Positions 32,961-44,640 are shown, counted from the stretch's first letter. The stretch is 64,000 nt of DNA from Oasisia sp. SBJ-2009 (GCA_964017155.1 OZ024867.1:11041616-11105615); one strand, 5' to 3'. Notes: a model not told the origin generated them from the sequence alone. Numbers and translations are program-made.

Positions 32961-33719
32961 ATGTAGATAGTATCAAAATCGTCCATAGCAATCTGCATTT
33001 ATTACTTGGCTCGTGCAGCGTAATTGGAGTGTGCGACATACGACTGATTTCGTCGGAATGCCTTACGAAATTCTGCTTGCCAGCGACATCTGGAATTGCC
33101 GTCGGCAAGATACGCAATCCAAAAGACCATAACAAATTGTACAACTTATCTCCAACAGAACAGACTTATTGTCAACCTATTTGAATGTTCAATGTATACA
33201 TAGATATCGAGTACAACAAGTCCGGCGATACATTGTTGCAATTGAGTTATGCGTTAGGAAGAAGGAGAAGTGGATTTATTTGTCCAAATTGTACACAATT
33301 TTTAAATAATAATAACATTATAAGCAGGTGCCATATATGGTAAGGATCATGGAGATTCTTACTAAGACGTATACTAAAGACACTACAACAATTGCCACCA
33401 GTCGTAATTATTGTATTGCATATTTATTAAATGGAAATAAATATAATGTATCTTATATACTATATAAGCAATACAAAATCCTGGTTTCGATCGTAAATAT
33501 AACAGTGGATTGCGTTGTTCTGGTATGCAATTACGGTGTATGTTCATAGTGTGTATTAATGATGTTCATAGTGTGTGTTAATGCGTAAGTACACCGTATC
33601 ACTTCAATATCTTGCCATTGTTAAGAAAAACAAAATTATCATGTTATATAATATCTGCATCCGCCCTTCAGTGATATCACCGCCCTGGTCGTTTGATTCA
33701 ATTATGAACAGTCGAGCTT
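32961..33719. other. No recognised feature
   Basis: AT-rich. A small direct repeat of ATGTTCATAGTGTGT is seen near 33540-33580. No supported gene. Confidence 0.35.
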
Positions 33720-33782
33720 TCTGTCTTCAGAACGTTTAAGAACAATAACATTGAAATTGGGACATTCGTTAACAAGCCTCAA

Positions 33783-33844
<62 letters not shown>

Positions 33845-34345
33845 ATAAATCGCATATACCAAACAAATTAAGTGGTGATATTATATTTTTATTTATTAAG
33901 AAGTTTAGGTTTAGACATATTAATTGAACTTTGATATTTGGATTTGTGTCAGGTACACGACCAAGTGGTGAAATTATGCCCCCTACAATTAAGAGGGATC
34001 GATGTCAAATACCCATATCGTTCACACCTTAAAGAACAATACAATTGAAATTGGGACATATGAAGCATTTCACTCACTGAACCCCCACATATCTGCTTGT
34101 TTGATCCATAATCAATAGCGTTCGTTGTCTGTCGTATTCTGTATATATTATTCAACAGTGTTAATTTAAATAACACAATATAAATGTTATTGTTTAATAT
34201 ATATTGTCCGTAAGTAATATTGTAATAGCATATTTAATCGAAGTAAGTGAAAATGGAACAATTGTGTTTGGGATATTAACGAGTTTACCTATTAGTCTGC
34301 ATCTTGTCTATCGTTGTTACCTTACATTAATACGGGTTCTTTCAG

Positions 34346-34381
34346 GCGAAGTTCAACCCACCAGCCCTGCGAAGAAGGGAG
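34346..34381 (+). CDS. Linker exon L1 (36 nt, phase 1-1)
   Basis: Acceptor CTTTCAG at 34345, donor GTAAGT from 34382. With the split Gly codon it encodes GEVQPTSPAKKG, a Pro/Lys/Thr-rich 12-residue repeat. The same exon, acceptor and donor recur in four further units with almost no change, while introns differ more in simple-repeat length. It probably forms part of a flexible, basic spacer between signal peptide and EB modules. Confidence 0.65.
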
Positions 34382-34564
34382 GTAAGTCATTTCAACCTCT
34401 TAAATATCACAGTTTACTTTACAAGCAAAACAATGTTGTATTACGTTGATACACAAATGCCATTGAACTGCAAGAAGGAAGTAGGCAAATGTATGACACT
34501 AGGTATATAGGACATACACTTTTCATACTTAAACTGTAAAATACCAGATAAGTTATACCACGCT

Positions 34565-35018
34565 CTACATGACTGTCATTATACCAGTACTTCTGTATGG
34601 AGCAGAATGCTGGACAGTTAGAAAGAAGGAGGAACAGATTCTCGAGAAAACAAAGATGAGGATGTTGAGAAGAATAAAACGAATAACATTGAGAGACAGA
34701 GTAAAGAGTGTGTAGGAGCTAGGTGTGAGTGTGTAGGAGCTAGGTGTGAGTAGCATACAGGAGAAAGTAAGATAAATGAGACTACGCTGGTATGGACACA
34801 TGCAGAGAATGGAAGAAAACGAAGTGAGAGCAGTTGGTGACATGAGAGTGCCAGAAAAAAGGACAAGGGGGAGACCAAGAGGGAGATGGATGGATGGCTT
34901 TCGTAGGGATATGCAGTCACTGCGGATCTCCCCGGAGGATGCCCAGGACAGAACATTCGGGAAATCAAGAATTCGGGCCGCTGACCCCACCTAGTGGGAA
35001 AAGGCGAAGAAGAAGAAG
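34565..35018 (+). mobile_element. RTE-type LINE 3' fragment
   Basis: Plus-strand frames give 'IPVLLYGAECWTVRKKEEQI', 'MRMLRRIKRITLRDRV' and 'MRLRWYGHMQRMEENEVR', then 'RTRGRPRGRWMDGFRRDM' and 'AQDRTFGKSRIRAADPT', the conserved C-terminus of RTE-clade LINEs. It ends in a GAA-rich tail (GAAGAAGAAGAA). A 20-bp tandem duplication at about 34711-34750 adds stops. It occurs only in array unit 1. Confidence 0.75.
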
Positions 35019-35137
35019 AGTAGTTATTGTCCGACACACATTACATTTTCTTAGTTTTCTGACGAAGTAGTTTCTTTTGATTGCGCTTTTTGTTCAATGA
35101 CAGGGACAGTTATTATATTCGCACTAACAAGCCTCAA

Positions 35138-35139
<2 letters not shown>

Positions 35140-35229
<90 letters not shown>
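35140..35229. repeat. (TA)n between units 1 and 2
   Basis: About 90 bp of pure TA. Confidence 0.95.
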
Positions 35230-35233
<4 letters not shown>

Positions 35234-35489
35234 ATACAGGTTCCGGCGTTGCTCCGGTCTACATAAATCGGCATCTATGCATACGCGGTTTTTGTGTGGA
35301 CCGATGTTTTTACATATACCTTATTTATTGAAATATTTTGATGAACTTTCATTATATGTTAAACATTAGTATTAGAAACAATGTTCCAGTTTTACTTCTT
35401 TGGAAAATGTATTAAATAAAAAAAATATGCCTGGTCTACATAAGCCGGACCTCTAGGCACTGGTCGACATAAGCTGCCTTTAGGCTTAT
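35230..35489. other. Spacer found only between units 1 and 2
   Basis: Contains three imperfect copies of a GGTC(T/G)ACATAA motif (near 35257, 35433 and 35461); no coding signal. Confidence 0.4.
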
Positions 35490-35510
35490 ATATATATATA
35501 TATATATACT

Positions 35511-35575
<65 letters not shown>

Positions 35576-36047
35576 CATATACAAAACAATTAATTGGTGA
35601 TATTATATTTTTATTAAGAAGTTTAGACATATTAATTGAACTTTGATATTTGGATTTGTATCAGATACACGACCAAGTGGTGAAATTATGCCCCCTACAA
35701 TTAAGAGGGATCGATGTCAAATACCCATATCGTTCACACCTTAAAGAAAATTGAAATTGGGACATATAAAGCGTTTCACTCACTGAACCCCCACATATCT
35801 GCTTGTTTGGTCCATAGTCAATAGCGTTCGTTATCTGTCGTATTCTGTATTTATTGTTCAACAGGGTTAATTTAAATAACACAATATAAATGTTATTGTT
35901 TAATATATAGTGTCCGTAAGTAATTTTGTAATAGCACAGTTAATCGAAGTGAAAATGGAACAATTGTGTTTGGGATATTAACGAGTTTATCTATTAGTCT
36001 GCATCTTGTCTATCGTTGTTACCTTACATTGATACGGGTTCTTTCAG

Positions 36048-36083
36048 GCGAAGTTCAAACCACCAGCCCTGCGAAGAAGGGGG
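36048..36083 (+). CDS. Linker exon L2 (36 nt, phase 1-1)
   Basis: Encodes GEVQTTSPAKKG; a C-to-A change gives Thr instead of Pro relative to L1, L3, L4 and L5. Acceptor CTTTCAG and donor GTAAGTA are intact. Confidence 0.65.
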
Positions 36084-36526
36084 GTAAGTAATGTCAACCT
36101 CTTTATATATCACAGTTTACATTACAAGCAAAACAATTGTATATTACGTTGATACACAAATGCCATTGAACTGCAAGAAAGAAGTAGTCAAATGTATGAC
36201 AGTAGATATATAGGACATACAATTATCATACTGAAACTGTAAAATACCAGATAAGTTATATCACGCAATTCAGTGATTTTTTGCTATCGCAAAATGAGCA
36301 TACACATCTACTATCATAAATGTGTCTGCTACCTTCTTCTAGTTCAATAAACTATAGGTTTGATTATCTTACTGTTAGCTTAATGCAATCCCATATTTGT
36401 CATAATTTTGCATTCGAGAAGGTGTCCTTAAGTTAATATATTTATATTCAGCACATTTCACAAATTGTTGTATTTTCTAAATGTGTGGATGACGTCGAGG
36501 TACGACAGCATTCTGGCAAGGCAGTG

Positions 36527-36635
36527 ACAATACAATACAATACAATACAATACAATACAATACAATACAACACAACACAACACAACACAACACAACACAA
36601 CACAACACAACACAACACAACACAACACAATACAA
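36527..36635. repeat. Pentanucleotide array (ACAAT)n-(ACAAC)n
   Basis: Seven or so ACAAT units followed by about 12 ACAAC units and a return to ACAAT. Sits exactly at the 3' end of the antisense LINE fragment, so it is probably that element's tail, later expanded. Confidence 0.9.
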
Positions 36636-37205
36636 AGACCATTAATAGTCCCCCAAAGAGGAAATTATTGTGGTAAATATTCACATAACACAACATAACA
36701 CAACGACATTAGTAGTGACAATTAGTAGTGACAGTGCAAAGTTGTCGGAAAGTACTGCACTCCATCGTATCCCCCCATCCTCCCCGACTATTTTCCCCTC
36801 CCCGATTTCGCATTTAGTAGCCTAACAGAAGCTGGAAGAAATGTGTTTCTTAACGGTCTGTGCGTGTTCTTTCGGAAATGTACCTACAACCAGATTGTGC
36901 AACATAGTAGAATTCGTGCAATGCGTGAGAAGTGTCCTATAAGATGTCCCTTGTCTTTTTCATCATATATATTTCGTAGAGTTCATCCACTGTAGGGAGT
37001 GTCGTGCCAATGGTTTTGCTGGCTGACCGTACTACACGATCTAGAAGCACTCTATTATTTACTGATAATCTTCCATCCCAACAGATTAGACAGTAGCATA
37101 GGACTGACTGGACCGTAGATTTACAGAAGAAATTAGTCATTGTCCGACTCACATTACATTTTCTTAGTTTTGTGACGAAGTAGTTCCGTTGACAACACTA
37201 CTTTT
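36636..37205 (-). pseudogene. LINE 3' end (unit 2)
   Basis: Minus-strand reading gives 'YFVTKLRKCNV', 'FFCKSTVQSVLCYCLICW', 'NNRVLLDRVVRSASKTIG', 'TTLPTVDELYEIYMMKKT', and after frame changes 'CRYISERTRTDR' and 'NTFLPASVRLLNAKSG'. These match the C-terminal region after the RT palm of jockey/CR1-type non-LTR elements ('SGRRxR...TxRxxxSFxPxAxxLLN'). Present in units 2-5, so it was in the ancestral unit before amplification. Confidence 0.75.
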
Positions 37206-37268
37206 GAATGCGCTTCGTGTTCAATGACAGGGACAGTTATTATATTCGCATTCGTTAACAAGCCTCAA

Positions 37269-37366
<98 letters not shown>

Positions 37367-37864
37367 ATAAATCGCATATACCAAACAAATTAAGTGGTGA
37401 TATTATATTTTTATTTATTAAGAAGTTTAGGTTTAGACATATTAATTGAACTTTGATATTTGGATTTGTGTCAGGTACACGACCAAATGGTGAAATTATG
37501 TCCCCTACAATTAAGAGGGATCGATGTCAAATACCCATATCGTTCACACCTTAAAGAACAATAAAATTGAAATTGGGACATATGAAGCGTTTCACTCACT
37601 AAACCCCCACCTATCTGCTTCTTTGGTCCATAATCAATAGCGGTCGTTATCTGTCGTATTCTGTATTTATTGTTCAACAGGGTTAATTTAAATAACACAA
37701 TATAAATGTTATTGTTTAATATATTGTCCGTAAGTAATTTTGTAATAGCATATTTAATCGAGGTAAGTGAAAATGGAACAATTGTATTTGGGATATTAAC
37801 GAGTTTACCTATTAGTCTGCATCTTGTCTATCGTTGTTATCTTACATTGATACGGTTCTTTCAG

Positions 37865-37900
37865 GCGAAGTTCAACCCACCAGCCCTGCGAAGAAAGGGG
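37865..37900 (+). CDS. Linker exon L3 (36 nt, phase 1-1)
   Basis: Encodes GEVQPTSPAKKG. Acceptor TTTCAG at 37864, donor GTAAGT from 37901. A synonymous A/G difference (AAA for Lys) separates L3-L5 from L1-L2. Confidence 0.65.
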
Positions 37901-38342
37901 GTAAGTCATTTCAACCTCTTAAATATCACAGTTTACTTTACAAGCAAAACAATTTTATATTACGTTGATACACAAATGCCATTGAACTGCAAGAAGGAAG
38001 TAGGCAAATGTATGACAGTAGAGATATAGGACATAAACTTATCATATTTAAACTGTAAAATACCAGATAAGTTATATCACGCAATTCAGTGACTGTTTGC
38101 TATCGTAAAATGAGCATATACATCTACTATCATAAATGTGTCTGCAACCTTCTTCTAGTTCAATAAACTATAGGTTTGATTATCTTGCTATTAGCTTAAT
38201 GCAATCCCATATTTGTCATACTTCTGCATTCGAGAAGGTGTCCTTATGTTAATATATTTATATTCAGAACATTCCACAAATTGTTGTATTTTCTAAATAT
38301 GTGGGTGACGTCGAGGTGCGACAGCATTCTGGCAAGGCAGTG

Positions 38343-38480
38343 ACAATACAATGCAATGCAAAGCAATGCAATGCAATGCAATGCAATGCAATGCAATGCA
38401 ATGCAATGCAATGCAATGCAATGCAATCCAATCCAATCCAATACAATACAATACAATACAATACAATACAAAACTATACA
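38343..38480. repeat. Pentanucleotide array (GCAAT)n
   Basis: Mostly GCAAT, ending in CCAAT and ACAAT variants. Same position as in unit 2 but a different dominant pentamer. Confidence 0.9.
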
Positions 38481-39034
38481 AAGACCTTTAATAGTCCCCC
38501 AAAGAGAAAATTATTGTGGTAAATATTCACATAACACAACATAATACAACGACATTAGTAGTGACAGTGCAATGTTGTAGGAAAGTAGTGCGCCCCGTTG
38601 TATCCTACCATCCTCCCCGATAATTTTCCCCTCCCCGATTTCCATTTAGTAGCCTAACAGAAGCTGGAAGAAATGTGTTTCGTAACGGTCTGTGCGTGTT
38701 CTTTCGGATATGTACCTACAACCAGATTGTGCAACATAGTAGAATTCGTGCAATGCGTGAGAAGTGTCCTATAAGATGTCCCTTGTCTTTTTCATCATTT
38801 ATATTTCGTAGAGTTCATCCACTGTAGGGAGTGTCGTGCCAATGATTTTGCTGGCTGACCGTACTACACGATCTAGAAGCACTCTATTATTTACTGATAA
38901 TCTTCCATCCCAACATATTAGACAGTAGCATAGGACTGACTGGACCGTAGATTTATAGAAGAAATTAGTCATTGTCACATTACATTTTCTTAGTTTTCTG
39001 ACGAAGTAGTTCCGTTGACAACACTACTTTTGAA
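38481..39034 (-). pseudogene. LINE 3' end (unit 3)
   Basis: Same C-terminal LINE trace as unit 2, with more stops; the CTTTATAGAAGAAATTAG and ACACGATCTAGAAGC stretches are shared. Confidence 0.65.
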
Positions 39035-39094
39035 TGCGCTTCGTGTTCAATGACAGGGACAGTTATTATATTCGCATTCGTTAACAAGACTCAA

Positions 39095-39164
<70 letters not shown>

Positions 39165-39521
39165 ATAAATCGCATATACCAAACAAATTAAGTGGTGATA
39201 TTATATTTGTATTTATTAAGAAGTTTAGGTTTAGATATATTAATTGAACTTTGATATTTGGATTTGTGTCAGGTACACGACCAAATGGTGAAATTATGTC
39301 CCCTACAATTAAGAGGGATCGATGTCAAATACCCATATCGTTCACACCTTAAAGAACAATAAAATTGAAATTGGGACATATGAAGCGTTTCACTCACTAA
39401 ACCCCCACCTATCTGCTTCTTTGGTCCATAATCAATAACGGTCGTTACCTGTCGTATTCTGTATTTATTGTTCAACAGGGTTAATTTAAATAACACACTA
39501 TAAATGTTATTGTTTAATATA

Positions 39522-40840
39522 TGTGACTCATCTTAACAAAATCGGTCAGATGTCGGTAATTTTCAAAATTGAGTTATTAGTACCACTGGAAAGAGCATAA
39601 TATCTGCTTTCATATGGTATATCATGCTAGAAGATATCTCGATTCTAGCCGAAGTTATAGCTTGACAAACATGTGTGGGGTAGAAACCTTCAAAGTAAGA
39701 AAATGGCCTTCAAAGTTGATGCAAAATATGTGTTAAGTTTCATGGAATGTACCTTAGTTACCATGGACCGATCTTTTTGAAACTTGGCATGTTGGAAGAT
39801 AATGTCATTCTTAAGATACCGTGTTAATATGAACACAAAATGTTTATTAGAAAAACAATTGCAGATTAATTAATAATTTATGCAATTCCCTTCGTTGTTA
39901 AGAAAAGCGAACAAACTCTGCTGCTGTTTATGACTTGGTTAGGATGGACATATCTGGCTGAAATTTGGACAACTCAAAGATAGTATAATTTTCATGATAT
40001 TGCATTTGCTTTTCCCAATTCCTCATCCGGAGAATCTGACACCGTCTCTACGGATCGGTCAGCGCGACTTGCGTAGCCGTGCCGTGTCGTAATCATTCTC
40101 ACGAAAGTCGAATTCAATATTCGTCTTCGTCAGTGATGTAGTTCGCAAAATTGTCATCCTCGTCATCGTCCGCCACGCTTTCATCAGTCACTTCCTCCAA
40201 AAAGTACTCCGGTCGCCTCAATCAAATCTATTTGTGTCCGATCACTTGCATCAGAGTTTAGCAACTTCGCCACACTGCACGCCATTTTTCGCTTCGTGTT
40301 CACTCGCTAACTAGGTCAGCAGTGACGCCAAGTAAATACTCGGTGCGCGCATGCGGTTATGCAAATGTTCCACGCTGGACCAATGAGAACGGTTGCCGGA
40401 GCTGTTGCTACCATGTTGTTTACCACAGTTGAACGAACAGGGGGTCTAATCCAAGCGTTCTGGAGGCCGGACAATGCATGCATTAGCATAGATATGACCA
40501 TATATGGACAGATGACGCGTTAAGCTACGCGGTGATACCCGTTATGATATGGATCGTCCCAAAATTAGCGGCAAAGAATGCGCGCAATTACTGGCATTTT
40601 CGGCTTTGTTTTATGGAAATGGAGCGGAACACTTAGCACAGCTCTACGCAAATGTCTTTAAAATATATGAAACAGAGTTAGTTAGATGCTAACAAGTGTG
40701 GCAATCGATAAAACGAATACTAAAGAATTATTTTCAGGGAAAATCTCAAAATTGACGAATGCCCGATTTTTTCACAAAATCGGCATTTACGGAAAATCTG
40801 ATTTACCGACATCCGACCGCTTTTGTTAAGATGAGTCACA
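39522..40840. mobile_element. 1319-bp DNA transposon with ~38-bp terminal inverted repeats
   Basis: Both ends read TGTGACTCATCTTAACAAAA inward; the TIR continues to about 38 bp with two mismatches. Units 3 and 5 show the empty site TTTAATATATTGTCCG, so the insertion duplicated TA (39520-39521 and 40841-40842), as Tc1/mariner-like elements do. No intact transposase. A minus-strand patch at about 40110-40290 starts MACSVAKLLNSDASDRT and, in another frame, gives an acidic 'VADDDEDDNFANYITDED', possibly the remains of a transposase N-terminus. Confidence 0.85.
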
Positions 40841-40984
40841 TATTGTCCGTAAGTAATTTTGTAATAGCATATTTAATCGAGGTAAGTGAAAATGGAACAA
40901 TTGTATTTGGGATATTAACGAGTTTACCTATTAGTCTGCATCTTGTCTATCGTTGTTATCTTACATTGATACGGGTTCTTTCAG

Positions 40985-41020
40985 ACGAAGTTCAACCCAC
41001 CAGCCCTGCGAAGAAAGGGG
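40985..41020 (+). CDS. Linker exon L4 (36 nt, phase 1-1)
   Basis: Encodes (D)EVQPTSPAKKG: the first base after the acceptor is A, so the split codon is GAC (Asp), not GGC (Gly) as in the other copies. Acceptor TTTCAG and donor GTAAGT are kept. Confidence 0.65.
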
Positions 41021-41462
41021 GTAAGTCATTTCAACCTCTTAAATATCACAGTTTACTTTACAAGCAAAACAATGTTATATTACGTTGATACACAAATGCC
41101 ATTGAACTGCAAGAAGGAAGTAGGCAAATGTATGACAGTAGAGATATAGGACATAAACTTATCATATTTAAACTGTAAAATACCAGATAAGTTATATCAC
41201 GCAATTCAGTGACTGTTTGCTATCGTAAAATGAGCATATACATCTACTATCATAAATGTGTCTGCAACCTTCTTCTAGTTCAATAAACTATAGGTTTGAT
41301 TATCTTGCTATTAGCTTAATGCAATCCCATATTTGTCATACTTCTGCATTCGAGAAGGTGTCCTTATGTTATTATATTTATATTCAGAACATTCCACAAA
41401 TTGTTGTATTTTCTAAATATGTGGGTGACGTCGAGGTGCGACAGCATTCTGGCAAGGCAGTG

Positions 41463-41615
41463 ACAATACAATGCAATGCAAAGCAATGCAATGCAATGCA
41501 ATGCAATGCAATGCAATGCAATGCAATGCAATGCAATGCAATGCAATGCAATGCAATGCAATGCAATGCAATGCAATGCAATGCAATGCAATGCAATGCA
41601 ATGCAATGCTATACA
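41463..41615. repeat. Pentanucleotide array (GCAAT)n, longest copy
   Basis: About 30 units, nearly pure GCAAT. It creates repeat-derived frames on both strands (His-Cys-Ile-Ala-Leu and Gln-Cys-Asn-Ala-Met). Confidence 0.95.
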
Positions 41616-42175
41616 AAGACCTTTAATAGTCCCCCAAAGAGAAAATTATTGTGGTATATATTCACATAACACAACATAATACAACGACATTAGTAGTGAC
41701 AGTGCAATGTTGTAGGAAAGTAGTGCGCCCCGTTGTATCCTACCATCCTCCCCGATAATGTTCCCCTCCCCGATTTCCATTTAGTAGCCTAACAGAAGCT
41801 GGAAGAAATGTGTTTCGTAACGGTCTGTGCGTGTTCTTTCGGATATGTACCTACAACCAGATTGTGCAACATAGTAGAATTCGTGCAATGCGTGAGAAGT
41901 GTCCTATAAGATGTCCCTTGTCTTTTTCATCATATATATTTCGTAGAGTTCATCCACTGTAGGGAGTGTCGTGCCAATGGTTTTGCTGGCTGACCGTACT
42001 ACGCGATCTAGAAGCACTCTATTATTTACTAATAATCTTCCATCCCAACAGATTAGACAGTAGCATAGGACTGACTGGACCGTAGATTTATAGAAGAAAT
42101 TAGTCATTGTCCGACTCATATTACATTTTCTTAGTTTTCTGACGAAGTAGTTCCGTTGACAACACTACTTTTGAA
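41616..42175 (-). pseudogene. LINE 3' end (unit 4)
   Basis: As in unit 2, including an open 71-codon stretch at 41904-42119 (FFYKSTVQSVLCYCLICW). Confidence 0.7.
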
Positions 42176-42235
42176 TGCGCTTCGTGTTCAATGACAGGGA
42201 CAGTTATTATATTCGCATTCGTTAACAAGCCTCAA

Positions 42236-42303
<68 letters not shown>

Positions 42304-42804
42304 ATAAATCGCATATACCAAACAAATTAAGTGGTGATATTATATTTTTATTTATTAAGAAGTTTAGGTTTAGACATATTAATTGAACTTTGATATTTGG
42401 ATTTGTGTCAGGTACACGACCAAGTGGTGAAATTATGCCCCCTACAATTAAGAGGGATCGATGTCAAATACCCATATCGTTCACACCTTAAAGAACAATA
42501 CAATTGAAATTGGGACATATGAAGCGTTTCACTCACTAAACCCCCACCTATCTGCTTCTTTGGTCCATAATCAATAGCGGTCGTTACCTGTCGTATTCTG
42601 TATTTATTGTTCAACAGGGTTAATTTAAATAACACAATATAAATGTTATTGTTTAATATATATTGTCCGTAAGTAATATTGTAATAGAATATTTAATCGA
42701 AGTAAGTGAAAATGGAACAATTGTATTTGGGATATTAAAGAGTTTACCTATTAGTCTGCATCTTGTCTATCGTTGTTATTTTACATTGATACGTGTTCTT
42801 TCAG

Positions 42805-42840
42805 GCGAAGTTCAACCCACCAGCCCTGCGAAGAAAGGGG
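42805..42840 (+). CDS. Linker exon L5 (36 nt, phase 1-1)
   Basis: Encodes GEVQPTSPAKKG. Its final G joins the CG that opens exon A to give an Ala codon, keeping the frame into the first EB module. Confidence 0.65.
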
Positions 42841-43300
42841 GTAAGTCATTTCAACCTCTTAAATATCACAGTTTACTTTACAAGCAAAACTATTTTATAT
42901 TACGTTGATACACAAATGCAATTGAACTGCAAGAAGGAAGTTGGCAAATGTATGACAGTAGAGATATAGGACATACACTTATCATACTTAAACTGTAAAA
43001 TACCAGATAAGTTATTTCACGCAATCCATTGACTGTTTGCTATCGTAAAATTACCATACACATCTACTGTTATAAATGTGTCTGCAACCTTCTTCTAGTT
43101 CAATAAACTATAGGTTTGATTATCTTACTGTTAGCTTAATGAAATCCCATTTTTGTCATACTTCTGCATTCGAGAAGGTGTCCTTATATTAATATAGTTA
43201 TATTCAGAACATTCCACAAATTGTTGTATTGTCTAAATGTGTGGATGACGTCGAGGTACGACAGCATTCTGGCAAGGCAGTGACAATACAATACAATATA

Positions 43301-43860
43301 AATACGTTTAATAGTTCCCCAAAGAGGAAATTATTGTGGTATATATTCACATAACACAACAAAATACAACGACATTAGTAGTGACAGTGTAAAGTTGTAG
43401 GAAAGTAGTTCTCCCCGTTGTATCCTCCCATCCTCCCCGATGATTTCCCCTCCCCGATTTCGCATTTAGTAGCCTAACAGAAGCTGGAAGAAATGTGTTT
43501 CTTAACGGTCTGTGCGTGTTCTTTCGGAAATGTACCTACAACCAGATTGTGCAACATAGTAGAATTCGTGCAATGCGTGAGAAGTGTCCTTTAAGATGTC
43601 TCTTATCTTCTTTTTCATCATATATATTTCGTAGAGTTCATCCACTGTAGGGAGTGTCGTGCCAATGGTTTTGCTGGCTGACCGTACTACACGATCTAGC
43701 AGACTCTATTATTAACTGAGAACCATTCACCCCAACACATTAGATAGTAGCATAGGACTGACTGGACCGTAGATTTATAGAAGAGATTAGTTATTGTCCA
43801 ACACACATAACAGATTTCTGATAAACTAGTTCCGTTGACAACACTTCTTTTGAATGCGCT
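43301..43860 (-). pseudogene. LINE 3' end (unit 5)
   Basis: Same C-terminal LINE trace as units 2-4, with extra small indels (for example near 43600 and 43700). Confidence 0.65.
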
Positions 43861-43915
43861 TCGTTTTCAATGACAGGGACAGTTATTATATTCGCTTTCG
43901 TTAACAAGCCTCAAT

Positions 43916-43929
43916 CATATATATATATA

Positions 43930-44005
<76 letters not shown>
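43916..44005. repeat. (TA)n closing the array
   Basis: About 90 bp of TA with one GA interruption near 43931. Confidence 0.95.
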
Positions 44006-44007
<2 letters not shown>

Positions 44008-44449
44008 CATCGCATTCGCCCTCGAATGTGATTGATAAACATTTGCATTCACATCATCGAATATTTCAACAAATGCATATCAAATACTGACAAATGGCAA
44101 ACATATTATCTACTGCCCGCCACTCCCTGAACAAAAAAACCCTGAACAAATTGTTTCAAAACTTCAAAGTTTAATTAATTATATCATTAATAAAACATTA
44201 CTTGGAAAATTCTTAGCTTTTCCTGTTACTTGTTCCCCTATAGCGAAACAGCTTAATGCAACATAGTTTTAAAAAATGGAGTCGGGTGATTGAACCTGTA
44301 ATTTATTGCACCGTCACCATTATAATTAAATCTTTCTTCATTACATATGGCTATAGAAACACTCTTCATTATGAAATGTATCCCTACGGTCATCTGCATA
44401 ATACTTACTCTTCGCACTTAATATCGTTATCTTCAGCAAGTTGATGCCT

Positions 44450-44640
44450 TCTTATTCCATATGAATATCATAATTTTCATGTATAATGTCGTCAGCTTCA
44501 TCGTATCGCTCGTACCATAGTCGTGGTTGTCATCTTACTCTTCATAATAATACTAATCATTGCCATCCTAGTAATCAACACTACCATCATCAACATTATC
44601 GTTTTAGTCATCACCGGGTTGACGACATGATGTGAAGCTT
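44450..44640. repeat. CAT-rich paralogous intron block
   Basis: Low-complexity ATCATC/CTCATC-rich block (ATAATACTAATCATTGCC) found here and twice in cassette 2 (about 54640-54900 and 55010-55290), so cassette 2 has a further local tandem duplication of ~380 bp. Confidence 0.65.

Larger units (their letters stand above)
33720..35139. repeat. Array unit 1 (with truncated unit 0 at its left edge)
   Basis: 33720-33764 is a short piece of the array unit (AAGAACAATAACATTGAAAT) fused to the pre-(TA)n sequence AACAAGCCTCAAGCATA. (TA)n lies at 33785-33842, followed by intron sequence shared with all units, exon L1 at 34346-34381 and common downstream intron to about 34560. An RTE-type fragment then replaces the LINE and pentamer section seen in other units, and the unit closes with the common TGACAGGGACAGTTATTATA block. 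Confidence 0.85.
35490..37268. repeat. Array unit 2
   Basis: (TA)n at 35490-35572, shared intron, exon L2 at 36048, shared downstream intron, pentamer array at 36527-36635, antisense LINE 3' fragment to about 37205, then the TGACAGGGACAGTTATTATA closing block. Confidence 0.85.
37269..39096. repeat. Array unit 3
   Basis: (TA)n at 37269-37364, exon L3, pentamer array at 38343-38480, LINE fragment to about 39034. From about 37706 to the closing block it is almost identical to unit 4, so these two are the youngest pair. Confidence 0.85.
39097..42235. repeat. Array unit 4, enlarged by a DNA transposon
   Basis: (TA)n at 39097-39162, shared intron to 39521, a 1319-bp inserted element, then shared intron, exon L4, pentamer array at 41463-41615 and LINE fragment to about 42175. 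Without the insertion its length equals unit 3. Confidence 0.85.
42236..43915. repeat. Array unit 5
   Basis: (TA)n at 42236-42302, exon L5, a pentamer array reduced to about 18 bp (43283-43300), LINE fragment to about 43860 and the closing block. More diverged from units 3 and 4 than they are from each other. Confidence 0.85.

Noticed and set aside
33949..34176. Repeated 75-codon minus-strand frame (also at 35661, 37471, 39269 and 42408)
   Set aside because: It recurs only because the intron unit is duplicated. It lies in the intron before the linker exon, has no domain and no splice context.
34204..34449. 81-codon plus-strand frames spanning the linker exons (also at 37706, 40759 and 42663)
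   Set aside because: The frame reads through intron and splice sites; the shared 36-nt segment with AG and GT borders is the better explanation.
36448..36696. Open frames of Cys-Val-Val-Leu or Asn-Thr-Thr-Gln-His repeats
   Set aside because: They are translations of a pentanucleotide array in different phases and strands; the same holds at 38244-38544 and 41364-41679.
44256..44640. Hydrophobic frames (Ile/Val-rich) in the CAT-rich block as a membrane protein exon
   Set aside because: Composition follows ATC/ATT repeats, no splice sites fit phase 1, and the block is duplicated twice in noncoding context.
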